In this document: positions 34,557 to 43,464 of the stretch, one piece after another
Layout of the letters: each line of letters starts with the position of its first letter
Position numbering within the stretch: the stretch's first letter is position 1
Source: Streptomyces venezuelae
GTDB lineage: Bacteria > Actinomycetota > Actinomycetes > Streptomycetales > Streptomycetaceae
Length of the DNA stretch: 64,000 bases
Direction of reading: 5' to 3'
Assembly (NCBI RefSeq): GCF_008642295.1
Contig: NZ_CP029190.1
Location: forward strand, 2,328,001 to 2,392,000
Made by a program: the position numbers and the translations under genes
The notes under the pieces: model-generated
The model's database searches: none
The model's input: the letters and a program-made list of their open reading frames with translations, nothing else
Told to the model about the DNA's origin: nothing

Positions 34557-37500
34557 TCAGTGGGCCTTGGGCTTGGCCTTGGCGTGGGCCTTGGCGTTGG
34601 CCTTCGGCTTGGGCTTGGCCTTGGGGTGACCCTTGCCGTGGCCGTTGCCGCCGGTGCCGTTCCCGCCGGTGCCCTGGGACCGGACGTTCTTCACCTTGAC
34701 CAGGAGGCTGTGCCCCGAGGTGCGGGTGTTGCCGCCCAGCTGGAGCGGGCCGGTCACCGGGTAACGGGGCTTCACGTAGCCGCGGGGCGGGGCGGTCTCC
34801 CGTACGTAGTACGCGCCCTCGGCCAGGCCGTCCCAGGCGCAGGCGCCCTGCCGGTCCGTCTGGCAGCTACGGGCGGCCTTGCGGTCGGGGTTGCGGCCCT
34901 GCGTCTGCAGGCCGCGGACGCCGTTGGTCTCCCGCCACAGTTCGAACACCGCGCCGGCCAGCGGCCTGCCGGTCTGGGCGTCCTTCTTGAGCACCCGGAT
35001 CGAACCGCGGAACGGCGGCTTGTGCTTCTTGTTGACCGCCACGGCGGTGACGCCGGTCTCCAGGTTCTCGTCGGTCAGCTCCAGCGGACCGAACACCGGG
35101 TCCTTCGGGAGCAGGTAGCCGTCCGGGGCCTGGGTCTCCCGCCAGTAGTAGATGCCCTTCTCCACGTCACGGGCGCAGACGCCGTCCTTCGCCGTGGTGC
35201 AGTCCGCCACCTTGGAGTCGGGGTTGTTGCCGGTGGTCTGGAGGCCCTCCACCCCATTGGACTCGCGCCACAGCTCGAACTGGGCGCCGGCCAGCGGCTT
35301 GTCCTTCGGGTCGGTCTTGGTGACGGAGACCCGGCCGCGCGGCGGCGTGACATTGGTGACCCGCTCGGTGACGCCCAGCTCGGCGTTCTCCGCGGTGAGC
35401 TCCAGCGGCCCGAAGACCGGGTTCGCCGGGAACTCGAAGCCGGGCGGGGCCTGGATCTCCACCCAGTAGTACGTCCCGGTGGGGACGGTCCGGGTGCAGG
35501 TGCCGTTCGCCGGGGTGGTGCAGGGCGAGCCGACCCGGGTGTCGGGGTTGGCGTCGTCCTCCCGCTGGAGGCCTTCCTGTCCGTTGGTCTCCCGCCACAG
35601 CTCGAAGACCGCGCCCGCCAGCGGGGTGCCGCCGGAGTTGGTCTTGATCACGGTCACGGGGCCGGTGATCCGCGGGTCGTCGGCCAGGACCCGTACGCCG
35701 GTCCGGGCGTTGCCCTGGGTCAGCAGCACCGGGCCGAAGACCGTGTCCTCCGGGAGCCGGTAGCCGGGCGGGGCCTGGATCTCCTCCCAGAAGTAGCGGC
35801 CGATCGGCGCGTTGACCACACAGGTGCCGTTCGCCCCCGTGGTGCAGACGAGCCCGACCCGGGTGTCCGGGTTGAAGCCGGTGGTCTGGAGGCCGGGAAT
35901 ACCGTTGCTGTCCCGCCACAGCTGGAACTGGGCACCGGCGAGCACCGCTCCGCTCGCCGCGTCCCGCTTGACGAGCGAGACGGGGCCGGTGATGGGCGGC
36001 TCCCGCGGGTCGTCCAGGGTGACGGTCGCGTGGTTGTTGGGGGTCTGTGCGTTCAGGACCACGGTGACGACCGGGTTGGCCGGCGTCAGGTGTCCGTCGG
36101 CCGGCTGGATCTCGCGCCAGTAATAGGTGCCGAACTCGACCGTGCGGGTGCAGATGCCGTTGGCGGGCGTCACACACTCACTGATCCTGCGGTCGACCAT
36201 GGGATCGAAGCCGGAGCCGCTCACTTCCCGCCACAGCTCGAAGGTGGCACCGGAGAGCGGCTCCTGGTTCTCCGCATCCCGCTTCAGGACCGAGACCCTG
36301 CCCAGCGGCGCTTCGTTCCGGCGGTCCAGAACGTTCGCCGAGGTTCCGCCCTGGGGGTTGCTGGCGACCAGCGGGGTCAACGGGTTCACCGGAAGGTTGT
36401 AGCCGGGCGGGGCCTGGACCTCAAGCCAGTAGTAGGGGTCGGGCTGGATGGGCACGGTGCGCGTGCAGCGGCCGTCGGGGCCGGTCAGGCAGTCGCCGTC
36501 CCACTTGGTGTCCCCACCGGGGCCCGTCTGGAGGCCCATCACGCCGTTCGACTCGCGCCACAGCTCGAACCTGGCGTCCGCGAGCAGTGCCTGGGTGACG
36601 CCGTCCCGCTTGAAGACGGTCACCTGGCTGACCTGCGGGGGCTGCGCGCAGTCGTCGGGCAGGTTTCCGGTGAACGGGTAGGAGTGGATTTCCTGGCCCG
36701 AGCCGCGGTCCGCCGAGCCGTGCGTCAGCGAGCCCGCCGTGTAGACCCGGCCGCTGAGGCCGGTCGTGGTCACGGTGGTCAGCGAGCTGTACTGGCCCAT
36801 CAGGTGGGTGCCCTGGAACTCGGCATCGCCGCGCAGGTTGAGCGTGGTGGCGTCCGGATAGTTCCACAGCAGCCTCGGCCGCAGCCGGTTGAAGGGGTCG
36901 TTCTCGTCGTAGCTGCCGCTGAAGCTGTCGACGTACCGGGTGGTCCCGTGCACGTTCACCAGGACGGTCGCGCCGTCCGGGATGCCACTGAACTGGAAGG
37001 CCGCCGATCCGCCGCCGGGGAGGGCGGTCAGGTTCTGGTCGATGTTGAAGACCTGGAGCTGCGAGCTGCCGTCACCGGAGAAGAGGACCGTCCCGCCGAT
37101 GACCGTCACGCTGCCGGTCGCCGTGCGCACCACCCCGCCCGGCCGGGCCAGGCACTGGCTGGTCGCGCTGAGGCTGTTGCGGAACGCCGCGTACGGGGCG
37201 ACCGCGTTCGCGTCCTGCACGGTGGTGCCGCTGACGCTGCCGGTCAGGGTGCCCGCGTACCGGACGATGCCCGTGTCGGCGTGCAGGTCCTGGCCGGCGG
37301 CCACGGTGACGTTGCCGCCGGCGACGAGGAAGTCGGTGCCGGCGGGCGGCGGGACCCGGGAGCCGACGGGGGCGACGCCGACGAAGTAGCCGTCGCTGCC
37401 GACCGCGGTCTTGTTCTGGTCGAAGTCCCCGAGGGTGACCACCTTGCCCTCGGTGGCCGCCGCCGTGCCGCGGACCCGGAAGTCGTCGCCGACGAAGGCG

Positions 37501-37748
37501 TTGATGTTGCGGTCGCGGCCCGCGAACGGCCCGTCGTTGATGCCCGGGTAGACGGCGGGACACTCCGGGCCGAGGCACGGTCCCAGCTGGTTCGGCAACG
37601 GGATCGCCGCCCGGGCGGCGGGTCGTGGCGCGGGTTTCGCCCCCGAGCCCGGGGCGGCCACGGCCGGCATCGCGCCGACGAGCAGGGCGCCCAGCGCCAT
37701 GCCCGCGACCCACGACCGTCTCGCACGCCGGGAAGACCTTGCTGTCAT
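34557..37748 (-). CDS. Choice-of-anchor-A surface protein with six SpaA/CnaB-like repeats and Lys-rich tail
   Basis: Exported protein of 1063 residues. A long signal peptide (SSRRARRSWVAGMALGALLV ending near AVAAP) leads to a choice-of-anchor-A domain (about 60-370; NAFVGDDFRVRGTAAATEG). Six prealbumin/SpaA-like repeats of about 107 residues start near 376, 483, 589, 697, 806 and 915; each has a (V/I)xxxK start, a FELWRE-type strand, a Cys pair CxTxxxGxC and mostly a YYWxExQAPxGY end. The last 28 residues contain nine Lys and four His (KAKPKPKANAKAHAKAKPKA). There is no LPxTG motif or C-terminal membrane helix, so sortase cannot anchor it. ATG with GGAG five bases before. Flanked on both sides by L,D-transpeptidase genes on the same strand. 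Predicted adhesin or wall fibre. Confidence 0.85.
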   Translation of the reverse strand: MTARSSRRARRSWVAGMALGALLVGAMPAVAAPGSGAKPAPRPAARAAIPLPNQLGPCLGPECPAVYPGINDGPFAGRDRNINAFVGDDFRVRGTAAATEGKVVTLGDFDQNKTAVGSDGYFVGVAPVGSRVPPPAGTDFLVAGGNVTVAAGQDLHADTGIVRYAGTLTGSVSGTTVQDANAVAPYAAFRNSLSATSQCLARPGGVVRTATGSVTVIGGTVLFSGDGSSQLQVFNIDQNLTALPGGGSAAFQFSGIPDGATVLVNVHGTTRYVDSFSGSYDENDPFNRLRPRLLWNYPDATTLNLRGDAEFQGTHLMGQYSSLTTVTTTGLSGRVYTAGSLTHGSADRGSGQEIHSYPFTGNLPDDCAQPPQVSQVTVFKRDGVTQALLADARFELWRESNGVMGLQTGPGGDTKWDGDCLTGPDGRCTRTVPIQPDPYYWLEVQAPPGYNLPVNPLTPLVASNPQGGTSANVLDRRNEAPLGRVSVLKRDAENQEPLSGATFELWREVSGSGFDPMVDRRISECVTPANGICTRTVEFGTYYWREIQPADGHLTPANPVVTVVLNAQTPNNHATVTLDDPREPPITGPVSLVKRDAASGAVLAGAQFQLWRDSNGIPGLQTTGFNPDTRVGLVCTTGANGTCVVNAPIGRYFWEEIQAPPGYRLPEDTVFGPVLLTQGNARTGVRVLADDPRITGPVTVIKTNSGGTPLAGAVFELWRETNGQEGLQREDDANPDTRVGSPCTTPANGTCTRTVPTGTYYWVEIQAPPGFEFPANPVFGPLELTAENAELGVTERVTNVTPPRGRVSVTKTDPKDKPLAGAQFELWRESNGVEGLQTTGNNPDSKVADCTTAKDGVCARDVEKGIYYWRETQAPDGYLLPKDPVFGPLELTDENLETGVTAVAVNKKHKPPFRGSIRVLKKDAQTGRPLAGAVFELWRETNGVRGLQTQGRNPDRKAARSCQTDRQGACAWDGLAEGAYYVRETAPPRGYVKPRYPVTGPLQLGGNTRTSGHSLLVKVKNVRSQGTGGNGTGGNGHGKGHPKAKPKPKANAKAHAKAKPKAH

Positions 37749-37891
37749 GGCGCTCCATCTAATCGTTTGGATTGCCTGGACAGACTGGTCGGGCGGGGGC
37801 GGCGGGCGGGGGCAACACCCGGGGGGTGCGGCCGGGCGGGTGCACGAGATCACCCGCGTAGCTGCGCCCGCCCGGGTCGGGCCACTGCGGG

Positions 37892-39139
37892 TCAGGTGAT
37901 CGCGGAGCCGGCGATCCAGTCCACCCAGGAGAGGTTCCAGCCGCCCAGGCCGTTGTCCGCGGCGACCGTCTTGTCCTGGGAGTTGACGACCTCCACGATG
38001 TCCCCGATCAGGGTGCGGTCGAAGAACCAGCCGGCCGGGGTGTCCGAGCCGCCGCCCTTGTTGTCGCGCAGGCCCACACAGCCGTGGCTGGTGTTGGTGG
38101 ACCCGAAGGTGTCGGGGTGGGCCCAGTAGTTCCCGTGCAGGAAGGTGCCGGAGCCGGTGAGCCGCATGGCGTGCGGGACGTCCGGGATGTCGTACTCGCC
38201 CTTGCCGTCCTCGCTGGTGAAGCCGACGGTGGCGCCGTTCATCCGGGTGACGTCGAACATCTCCATCACCACCATCTTGCCGTTGTACGTGGTGGTCTTG
38301 GGCGCGCCGGCGGTGACCGGGACGGTGGAGAGGACCTCGCCGTCGCGCCGGACCGTCATGGTGTGCTCGGCGGCGTCCACGGTGGAGATCTGGTGGCGGC
38401 CGACGGTGAAGCGGACGGTCTTGCTCTGGATGCCGTACGAGCCGCGGGCGCCCTCGACGTCGCGGAGCCGCATGTCGATGGTGACCTCGGTGCCCGGCTT
38501 CCAGTACTGCCGGGGGCGGAAGTCGAGGCGGTCGCGCCCGAACCAGTGGCCGACGACCTCGACGGCGGGCTTGGCGGTGATCCTGATGGCCCGTTCGACC
38601 TCGGCGCGGTTCTCGATGGACCGGTTGAACCGGAACGAGACGATCATGCCGGTGCCGACGGTGGAGCGGTTCTCGGGCTTGAAGTAGCCGATGAACCGCT
38701 CCTCGGGGACATAGGTGGTGAAGGTGGTGTGCCGGGCCTGGCGGCGGTCGTGGCCGTCGACGGCCACCGCGTCCACGGTGTACTTGGCGGCCAGGGCGAG
38801 CTTCCCGTAGTCCGGGTCGGGGCTCCAGCTGAGCCCGTCGGCGGCGATGGCCCCGGGCACCCGCTCCTGCTGGGCGTCCTCCACCTTGGTCACCACCACC
38901 CGCTCCAGCCGGCCCTCGGGCACGCTCACGGTCAGCGGCCCGTCGGCCGGCACGGCCCTGGCATTGTCCTCCGGGGTGATCCGGATGGCCTCCTCCGGCG
39001 AGCGGGGCTTGCCGGGCAGTTGGACCTCGATGGGGGATCCGCCGTCGGGGGTGCAGCCGGCCAGGCCGCCCAGCAGCCCCGCCCATGCCACCACGGCGGC
39101 CACGCCCGCCACTGCCCGCATCGCCCGCTTGGACGTCAC
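37892..39139 (-). CDS. L,D-transpeptidase lipoprotein, second paralogue
   Basis: 415-residue paralogue of the enzyme at 33162-34376 with the same plan: signal peptide AVAGVAAVVAWAGLLGGLAGC with lipobox LAGC, Ig-like domains (VPEGRLERVVVTKVED; TTFTTYVPEERFIGYFKPEN), and YkuD domain with HGNYWAHPDTFGSTNTSHGC catalytic region. The C-terminal NGLGGWNLSWVDWI ending matches NGLNGWNMSWAEWI of the first copy. The start is uncertain: GTG 39139 (MTSKRAMRAV) is used, GTG 39148 and ATG 39121 are alternatives, none with a strong ribosome-binding site. It is 143 bp upstream of the SpaA-repeat gene and could be co-transcribed with it. Confidence 0.9.
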   Translation of the reverse strand: MTSKRAMRAVAGVAAVVAWAGLLGGLAGCTPDGGSPIEVQLPGKPRSPEEAIRITPEDNARAVPADGPLTVSVPEGRLERVVVTKVEDAQQERVPGAIAADGLSWSPDPDYGKLALAAKYTVDAVAVDGHDRRQARHTTFTTYVPEERFIGYFKPENRSTVGTGMIVSFRFNRSIENRAEVERAIRITAKPAVEVVGHWFGRDRLDFRPRQYWKPGTEVTIDMRLRDVEGARGSYGIQSKTVRFTVGRHQISTVDAAEHTMTVRRDGEVLSTVPVTAGAPKTTTYNGKMVVMEMFDVTRMNGATVGFTSEDGKGEYDIPDVPHAMRLTGSGTFLHGNYWAHPDTFGSTNTSHGCVGLRDNKGGGSDTPAGWFFDRTLIGDIVEVVNSQDKTVAADNGLGGWNLSWVDWIAGSAIT

Positions 39140-39323
39140 AAGTCTCACGGTCGGTCCAACGACGGGGGCCTTCCGGGGAAACGTGAGTACGGCCCCCACG
39201 TTGCCCGGCCGAGCAGCCCGGGCAGAACAGTGGGAAGGACCAGACGGGGGCGGGCCCTGGCCGGGACGCCGGAGCCGCATTCGTTCCCCCGCCGTGGCCT
39301 TGGAAAGCCGTGGAGGCGGGCAG

Positions 39324-41576
39324 GTGTCGAGCGCAGCCGAGCAAGAGGTGGTCGAGGGCGGTACGGCAGGTCCCGCCCCCCGGTCGAACGGAGTCGTACG
39401 GGCGGCCACGCGCCGCCCGGGGCCACCGGTGTGGCCCGGGTCCTCCCATCCGCTGGGGGCCCGTTACCGGGCCGGCCCGGACGGGGTGGCGGGGACCAAT
39501 TTCGCATTGTGGGCGCAGGGCGCGGAGGCGGTGGAACTGTGTCTCTTCGATGCGGAGGGCGGGGAGACGCGCTGTGCGCTGACCGAGCTGACGCACGAGA
39601 TCTGGCACGGGTTCGTGCCGGGGGTGCGGCCGGGGCAGCGGTACGGGTTCCGGGTGCACGGCCGCTGGGACCCCTGGACCGGCGCCCGGTTCAACCCGGC
39701 GAAGCTGCTGCTGGACCCGTACGCACGGGCCGTGGACGGGGACTTCACCCTGCCGCCGGAGGTGTACGGACACGTCCGGGACTGGCCGCAGCAGTACATC
39801 GCGGACACGGTGCGGGACGACCGGGACTCGGCGCCGTTCGTGCCGAAGGGGGTCGTGGTCCACGACGTGGACGACTGGTCGGACGACGTCCGGCCGAAGA
39901 CCCCGTGGGCGGATTCCGTCATCTACGAGCTGCATGTGCGCGGGTTCACCATGCGGCATCCGGGCGTTCCGGAGCACCTGCGCGGCACCTACGCGGGGCT
40001 GGCCCATCCGGCGGCCGTCGAGCACCTGCAACAGCTCGGGGTGACGGCGGTGGAGCTGCTGCCGGTGCACCAGTTCGCGCACGAGGACCATCTGCTGCGG
40101 CGGGGGCTGCGCAACCACTGGGGCTACAACTCCATCGGCTACTTCGCCCCGCACGCCGGCTACTCCTCCTCGGGGACGGCCGGGCAGCAGGTGGGCGAGT
40201 TCAAGCGGATGGTGCGGGCGCTGCACGCGGCCGGGATCGAGGTGATCCTGGACGTGGTCTACAACCACACGGCGGAGGCGGGCGAACTGGGGCCGACGCT
40301 GTCGCTGCGCGGGGTCGACAACCGGGGCTACTACCGCCTCCAGTCCGACCAGCGGCGGTATGCGGACTACACCGGCTGCGGGAACACCCTGCACGCCGGG
40401 CGCCCGCACGTGCTGCGGCTGATCACCGATTCGCTGCGGTACTGGGTCACCGAGATGGGGGTGGACGGGTTCCGCTTCGATCTGGCGGCGGCCCTGGCCC
40501 GGTCGATGCACGATGTGGACATGCTGTCGCCGTTCCTGGCGGTGATCGCCCAGGACCCGGTGCTGCGCCGGGTGAAGCTGATCGCGGAGCCCTGGGACGT
40601 GGGCTCGGGCGGCTACCAGGTGGGGGCCTTCCCGCCGCTGTGGACGGAGTGGAACGACCGCTACCGGGACGCGGTCCGGGATTTCTGGCGGGGCGCGCTG
40701 CCCGACGTACGGGATCTGGGGTACCGGCTCTCCGGGTCGAGCGATCTGTACGCCTGGGGCGGGCGGCGTCCGTACGCCTCGGTCAACTTCGTCACCGCGC
40801 ACGACGGTTTCACCCTGCGGGACCTGGTCAGTTACGAGCGCAAGCACAACGAGGCGAACGGGGAGGACAACCGGGACGGCACCAACGACAACCGGTCGTG
40901 GAACTGCGGGGTGGAGGGCGATCCGCCGGAGGGGGTGGATCCGCGGATCGCGGCGCTGCGCCGCCGTCAGCTCCGGAACCTGCTGACCACGCTGCTGCTG
41001 TCGACCGGGGTGCCGATGCTGGTGGCGGGGGACGAGTTCGGGCGCACCCAGGGCGGCAACAACAACGCGTACTGCCAGGACAACGAGACGGGCTGGGTGG
41101 ACTGGTCGCTGCTGTCGGATCCGGGGTGGCAGAACCTGTTCGCGCTGACCAGGCGGCTGCTCGCGCTGCGCCGGAGCCATCCGGTGCTGCGGCGGCGGGC
41201 GTTCTTCTCCGGCCGGCCGCAGGGCGCGGACGGGCTGCGGGACCTGGCCTGGTTCACCCCGGAGGGCACGGAGATGACCGAGCGGGACTGGTACGCGCCG
41301 GCCTCGGCGGTGGGCCTGTACCTGTCGGGGCGGGACATCCCGGGCCGGGACGAGCGGGGGCGGCAGGTGACGGACGACAGTTTCCTGGCCCTGCTGCACG
41401 CCGGGGACCGGCCGGTGTCGTGGATTCCGCCGGGTCCGCCGTGGGCCTCGTCCTACGAGGTGGTGCTGGACACCTCGCGGGAGGACCAGTCGGTGGTGCC
41501 GGGGCAGCTCTGCCGGGGCGGGCTGCCGCTCACGGTGCCGGCCCGCTCGGTGCTGCTGCTGCGGGTGGCCGACTGA
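39324..41576 (+). CDS. glgX: Glycogen debranching enzyme GlgX
   Basis: GH13 isoamylase-type enzyme removing short alpha-1,6 branches from phosphorylase-limited glycogen. 750 residues: an N-terminal CBM48-like domain (YRAGPDGVAGTNFALWAQGA), the catalytic barrel with DVVYNHTAE, GVDGFRFDLAAAL (nucleophile Asp), LIAEPWDVG (acid Glu), FVTAHDGFTLRDL (third Asp), and the GlgX-specific NGEDNRDGTNDNRSWNCG. GTG at 39324 has GGAGG seven bases before; the open frame runs further upstream across the divergent transpeptidase gene but is not family-like. Stands between unrelated genes. Confidence 0.93.
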   Translation: MSSAAEQEVVEGGTAGPAPRSNGVVRAATRRPGPPVWPGSSHPLGARYRAGPDGVAGTNFALWAQGAEAVELCLFDAEGGETRCALTELTHEIWHGFVPGVRPGQRYGFRVHGRWDPWTGARFNPAKLLLDPYARAVDGDFTLPPEVYGHVRDWPQQYIADTVRDDRDSAPFVPKGVVVHDVDDWSDDVRPKTPWADSVIYELHVRGFTMRHPGVPEHLRGTYAGLAHPAAVEHLQQLGVTAVELLPVHQFAHEDHLLRRGLRNHWGYNSIGYFAPHAGYSSSGTAGQQVGEFKRMVRALHAAGIEVILDVVYNHTAEAGELGPTLSLRGVDNRGYYRLQSDQRRYADYTGCGNTLHAGRPHVLRLITDSLRYWVTEMGVDGFRFDLAAALARSMHDVDMLSPFLAVIAQDPVLRRVKLIAEPWDVGSGGYQVGAFPPLWTEWNDRYRDAVRDFWRGALPDVRDLGYRLSGSSDLYAWGGRRPYASVNFVTAHDGFTLRDLVSYERKHNEANGEDNRDGTNDNRSWNCGVEGDPPEGVDPRIAALRRRQLRNLLTTLLLSTGVPMLVAGDEFGRTQGGNNNAYCQDNETGWVDWSLLSDPGWQNLFALTRRLLALRRSHPVLRRRAFFSGRPQGADGLRDLAWFTPEGTEMTERDWYAPASAVGLYLSGRDIPGRDERGRQVTDDSFLALLHAGDRPVSWIPPGPPWASSYEVVLDTSREDQSVVPGQLCRGGLPLTVPARSVLLLRVAD

Positions 41577-41603
41577 TCCTCCCGGGCGGCGGGCCGGTGG
41601 CCG

Positions 41604-42149
41604 TCAGCGGGTTTCGACGTGCAGGAGCATGCGTTTGAGGAGGGCGGAGAGGGCGGCCCGCTCGGCCGGTTCGAAGGGTTCGAGCATCGCCGTCTCCGCC
41701 TCGCCCCGCAGCCGCATGGCGGCGGTCCAGCGGGCGTGGCCCTCCTCGGTGAGTTCCACGTCGACCCGGCGGCGGTCCGCGGCGGCCCGCAGCCGGCGGA
41801 CCAGTCCGGCCTCCTCCAGGGTGGCGAGCCGGCCGGTCATGCCGGCCGGGGAGAGCAGGAGTTCGGCGGCGAGTTCGGAGGGGGTGGCCCGCCAGGGGCG
41901 GCCCCGGGAGGCCAGCCGGTGCAGGGTCTCGAACTCGAAGACCTGCAGACCGGTTTCGGCCAGGGCCCGGTCCTTGACCTGTTTGATGTGCCGGGTCAGG
42001 AGTTGGATGCGGGTGATGACCTCTTCGGTCGGCACGTCGAAGGGCGCCTTGCCGCGCCACCGCGCGATGTGCCGGTCGACAGAATCCTCGACGACCGCGC
42101 CGGTCACGCCGGCCGCGTCGGCCGCTCCGGCAGCTCCCTGTTCGCTCAT
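41604..42149 (-). CDS. MarR-family transcriptional regulator
   Basis: 181-residue winged-helix regulator. DNA-binding region: ATPSELAAELLLSPAGMTGR (recognition helix) and LRAAADRRRVDVELTEEGH (wing). About 40 N-terminal residues precede the fold. It is divergent from an MFS exporter gene; the 70 bp between them hold a large palindrome (42176-42208), so it most likely represses both itself and the exporter until an effector binds. Confidence 0.9.
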   Translation of the reverse strand: MSEQGAAGAADAAGVTGAVVEDSVDRHIARWRGKAPFDVPTEEVITRIQLLTRHIKQVKDRALAETGLQVFEFETLHRLASRGRPWRATPSELAAELLLSPAGMTGRLATLEEAGLVRRLRAAADRRRVDVELTEEGHARWTAAMRLRGEAETAMLEPFEPAERAALSALLKRMLLHVETR

Positions 42150-42175
42150 TCCGGCATTATGGCCGGTGAACGCGT

Positions 42176-42208
42176 TATTTCGTTGACGAACGATTCGTCA
42201 GCGAAATA
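42176..42208. promoter_or_regulatory. Palindromic operator between marR and MFS genes
   Basis: 15-bp arms TATTTCGTTGACGAA and TTCGTCAGCGAAATA with spacer CGA; 14 of 15 positions pair. It lies 27 bp before the MarR-type start and 12 bp before the exporter start, overlapping where both promoters must be. Confidence 0.75.
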
Positions 42209-42219
42209 CTTTGCCGGGC

Positions 42220-43419
42220 ATGACCCCGATGATCTGGCGCCTGCTGGCCGGCCGCACCTTTGCCGCCTTCGCCACCGCGCTCATCCCCACCACCCTCACC
42301 CTGGCGGTGGTCCGCACCGGTTCGGCCGAAGACCTCGGCCTGGTGCTCGCCTGTGAAATGGTCCCGATGCTGCTCCTGCTGCCGGTGGCCGGCGTGGCCG
42401 CCGACCGGTTCCCCGCCCGCCGGGTGGTGCTCGCCGCCGATCTGGTCCGGTCGGCCGCCCAGCTCGCCATCGGGGCCCTGCTGCTCGCCGGGCCGGTACG
42501 GGTGCCCGAACTGGCCGCCCTTTCGGCGGTGACCGGAGCCGCGGTGGCCTTCGGCACCCCCTCCGCCCGGACCCTGGTGGCCGCGGTGGTGGACGGACCC
42601 CACCGGCTGCGGGTCAACTCCCGGCTGATGGTGGCCCAGGGACTCGCCTCGGTGGCCGGGCCGGGCGCCGCCGGCGCCCTGATGCTGGCGGTCGGCCCGG
42701 GCTGGTCCTCGCTGCTGACCGGAGGGCTGTTCGCGGTGTCCGCGGTCACCCTGGGCGGACTGCGCACCCCGGCCAAGGCCGTCCCCGCCGAACGCCCCGG
42801 ATTCCTGGCCGAGCTCCGCGAAGGCTGGGCCGAAACCCGGCGCCACCCGTGGTTTCTCGCCAATGTGCTCGGGCACGGCGTCTGGCATCTGGCCGCCGGC
42901 CTGCTGCTCGCCCTCGGCCCGCTGATCGCCGTGGAGTCCCTGGGAGGCGAGGCCGCCTGGGTGGCCATCGCCCAGTCCGGTACGGCCGGAATGCTCGTCG
43001 GGGCCTGGGCGGCGGGCCGGCTGCCGGTACGGCGCCCGCTGGTCTGGGTCGCCGTCGCCTCGGCCGCCTTCGCCCTGGCACTGGCCGCGCTCGGGCTGCG
43101 GCTGCCGGTGCCGGTGGTTGCCGGCGCGTACTTCCTGGGCCTGGGCGGGGTCGGCCTGCTCAGCCCGCTGTGGGAGACGGTCATCCAGCAGCGGGTCCCG
43201 GCCGAGGCACTGGGCCGGGTCGGCTCCTTCGACACCCTGATCTCCTTCGCCGCCCGGCCGCTGGGCCTGGCGGTGGCCGCCCCGCTCGCCACGGCCGCCG
43301 GGACCACCGGCCCGCTGCTGGTGGGCGCCGCCCTGGTGGCCGGCGCCAACCTGGCCGTACTGCTGGTGCCGGACGTGCGGGAACATCCCGAACGGGAGCA
43401 CGCATTCGCCCTGCGATGA
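42220..43419 (+). CDS. MFS transporter (12-helix)
   Basis: Exporter-type permease of 399 residues with about 12 helices; motif A is degenerate (GVAADRFPARRVVLAADLVR). Similar to multidrug/macrolide-type efflux proteins (MefA-like, DHA3 group). ATG 42220 chosen; TTG 42211 is possible. Controlled in all likelihood by the divergent MarR regulator. Substrate unknown. Confidence 0.85.
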   Translation: MTPMIWRLLAGRTFAAFATALIPTTLTLAVVRTGSAEDLGLVLACEMVPMLLLLPVAGVAADRFPARRVVLAADLVRSAAQLAIGALLLAGPVRVPELAALSAVTGAAVAFGTPSARTLVAAVVDGPHRLRVNSRLMVAQGLASVAGPGAAGALMLAVGPGWSSLLTGGLFAVSAVTLGGLRTPAKAVPAERPGFLAELREGWAETRRHPWFLANVLGHGVWHLAAGLLLALGPLIAVESLGGEAAWVAIAQSGTAGMLVGAWAAGRLPVRRPLVWVAVASAAFALALAALGLRLPVPVVAGAYFLGLGGVGLLSPLWETVIQQRVPAEALGRVGSFDTLISFAARPLGLAVAAPLATAAGTTGPLLVGAALVAGANLAVLLVPDVREHPEREHAFALR

Positions 43420-43464
43420 TGTGTGCGATCCGGGGACATCGTGGGGACGAGGGGTGTGTGAAAC

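Noticed and set aside
34446..38129. A 1227-residue plus-strand open frame antisense to the surface-protein gene
   Set aside because: It is Gly/Val/Arg-rich mirror sequence of a real gene in high-GC DNA, with no domain and no ribosome-binding site.
34557..41399. A 2280-residue minus-strand open frame joining the SpaA-repeat protein to a long Arg/Pro-rich N-terminus
   Set aside because: Upstream of 37748 it reads through the second L,D-transpeptidase in a wrong frame and antisense to glgX; ATG 37748 has a ribosome-binding site and signal peptide.
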